Shown in pieces: positions 21,442 to 21,994 of a stretch of DNA of 21,994 bases (its first letter is position 1; each line of letters starts with the position of its first letter). The notes below the pieces were generated by a model, which worked only from the letters and a program-made list of their open reading frames with translations, ran no database searches and had not been told where the DNA came from. The stretch is from a virus, in the IMG/VR virus record IMGVR_UViG_3300008450_000523, positions 1 to 21,994 of that record; one strand, written 5' to 3'. The position numbers and the translations under genes are program-made.

Positions 21442-21994
21442 TTATTTAAGTAGGAATCTGCGACTGCCTGGGGTTTCCACGACAAACTTCTCATAGATGT
21501 CCGGCATGGCTTGCTGGAATAGCTTTGCGTCAAACTTGCTGGAACTTTTAGCGGTGCGCCAGGTTGCTAGGGTTCTGCCAGCCAAATCCGTCAGCGTAGA
21601 CCTGTCTGTCATGTAGCCCCTGATAGCGACCTCAAGGGCTTCTGACTGATCCTCTAGTTCCTTGATCTTGGCCTTGTAAGCTTTCAGTGCTTCACAGGCT
21701 TTCTCGACAGCGCCAGACGCGACGATGGTGGCTTCTGTTGACTCTGGATAGATCAGCTTGACTGACTCCAGGCTGTCAGGTTCTGGCGGGGTATTGGTGG
21801 CTACCATGCCCCAAAGTTTTGCCATTTGCCTGATCAGGTCTTCTTTCTGTGCGTCAGTAATGGTGAAGTGATAGGTGCGGAATGCCTGACCGCCGAACAA
21901 GACCGCAAGGTATATTGACTCCACGTTATGTACGGCAGCTTCGTGTATGAGTTGCGCCATATCAGCAGCAGGAACCAGGTTTGTTTCTTCGTCG
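21442..21994 (-). CDS. YqaJ-type exonuclease, C-terminal part (runs off the window)
   Basis: The frame stays open through the right edge: the residues before the internal ATG at 21960 read DEETNLVPAAD, so that ATG is not the start. The segment VESIYLAVLFGGQAFRTYHF, then TPPEPDSLESVKLIYPEST, resembles the last part of YqaJ viral recombinase domains (the LAVLFGG strand). The remaining 100 residues are coiled coil (YKAKIKELEDQSEALEVAI) and the C-terminal cap with TLATWRTAKSSSKFDAKLF and TPGSRRFLLK, typical of phage YqaJ proteins. The catalytic PD-(D/E)XK residues lie outside the window. It pairs with the RecT-like gene for Red-type recombination. Confidence 0.65.
   Translation of the reverse strand, partial: DEETNLVPAADMAQLIHEAAVHNVESIYLAVLFGGQAFRTYHFTITDAQKEDLIRQMAKLWGMVATNTPPEPDSLESVKLIYPESTEATIVASGAVEKACEALKAYKAKIKELEDQSEALEVAIRGYMTDRSTLTDLAGRTLATWRTAKSSSKFDAKLFQQAMPDIYEKFVVETPGSRRFLLK

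Noticed and set aside
1-21994. CRISPR array, tRNA, integrase, attachment site, or toxin-antitoxin pair
   Set aside because: Looked for direct repeats with regular spacers, cloverleaf patterns and catalytic motifs of these classes; none convincing by eye.

Overview
The window looks like about half of the genome of a tailed bacteriophage with a short-tailed (podovirus-like) virion. It reads as a lytic phage of a Gram-negative bacterium. This rests on densely packed genes, most joined by ATGA, GTGA or TAATG overlaps or by gaps of a few bases; on a recognisable head-to-tail adaptor, tail-fibre proteins, large alanine/glycine/glutamine-rich putative ejection proteins and a holin-endolysin pair; and on a recombination module (YqaJ-like exonuclease end, RecT-like annealing protein, SSB-like protein). 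No long-tail tape measure, integrase, tRNA, CRISPR array or insertion sequence was seen. Several families resemble those of uncultured freshwater phages, but that is an impression from memory and not a database result. The T5-type L-alanyl-D-glutamate peptidase lysin fits a Gram-negative host; the exact host cannot be read from the sequence.

Plus strand, 1-18008 (virion assembly and lysis). Order: a small virion-region protein (2-340) ending in a strong stem-loop; head-tail adaptor (354-1199); a large tail/hub protein with four 42-residue repeats (1202-3169); two tail-fibre-type proteins (3170-3715, 3712-5652); a tail-assembly-chaperone-like protein (5663-6160); a small virion protein (6161-6490); a one-helix membrane protein (6519-6731); two small unknowns (6728-7407); then four large proteins (7417-14621) proposed as internal or ejection proteins. 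A run of tiny genes follows (14624-15083), two of them very basic, then a two-helix membrane protein (15121), a small unknown (15311), a second copy of the small virion protein (15550), a 3-TM holin (15897), the endolysin (16301), an acidic unknown (16713), a small basic zinc-finger-like protein (17111), a SAM-dependent methyltransferase-like protein (17344) and another tiny basic protein (17853-18008).

Minus strand, 21994-17965 (early-type metabolism, transcribed toward the late block). Read 5'->3' on the minus strand: C-terminal half of a YqaJ-type exonuclease cut by the window edge, an unknown 104-aa protein, a RecT-like protein, an SSB-like protein with a canonical-looking acidic C-terminal tip, a small nuclease-fold-like protein, a small winged-helix protein, an HNH homing endonuclease that looks inserted, a GT-A glycosyltransferase, a small HTH regulator, and a possible 31-aa membrane peptide. 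The blocks converge near 17965-18060.

No gene-free stretch exceeds 300 bases; the largest gap is about 50 bases at the convergent junction. The most interesting points are the duplicated small virion protein with a nearly identical DNA end, the SSB-like protein built on a DUF736-like body, the homing endonuclease locked into its neighbours by overlapping start and stop codons, the cluster of tiny basic proteins around the lysis region and methyltransferase, and the tiny membrane ORF at the junction. I did not find convincing evidence of a wholly new defence or mobile system.
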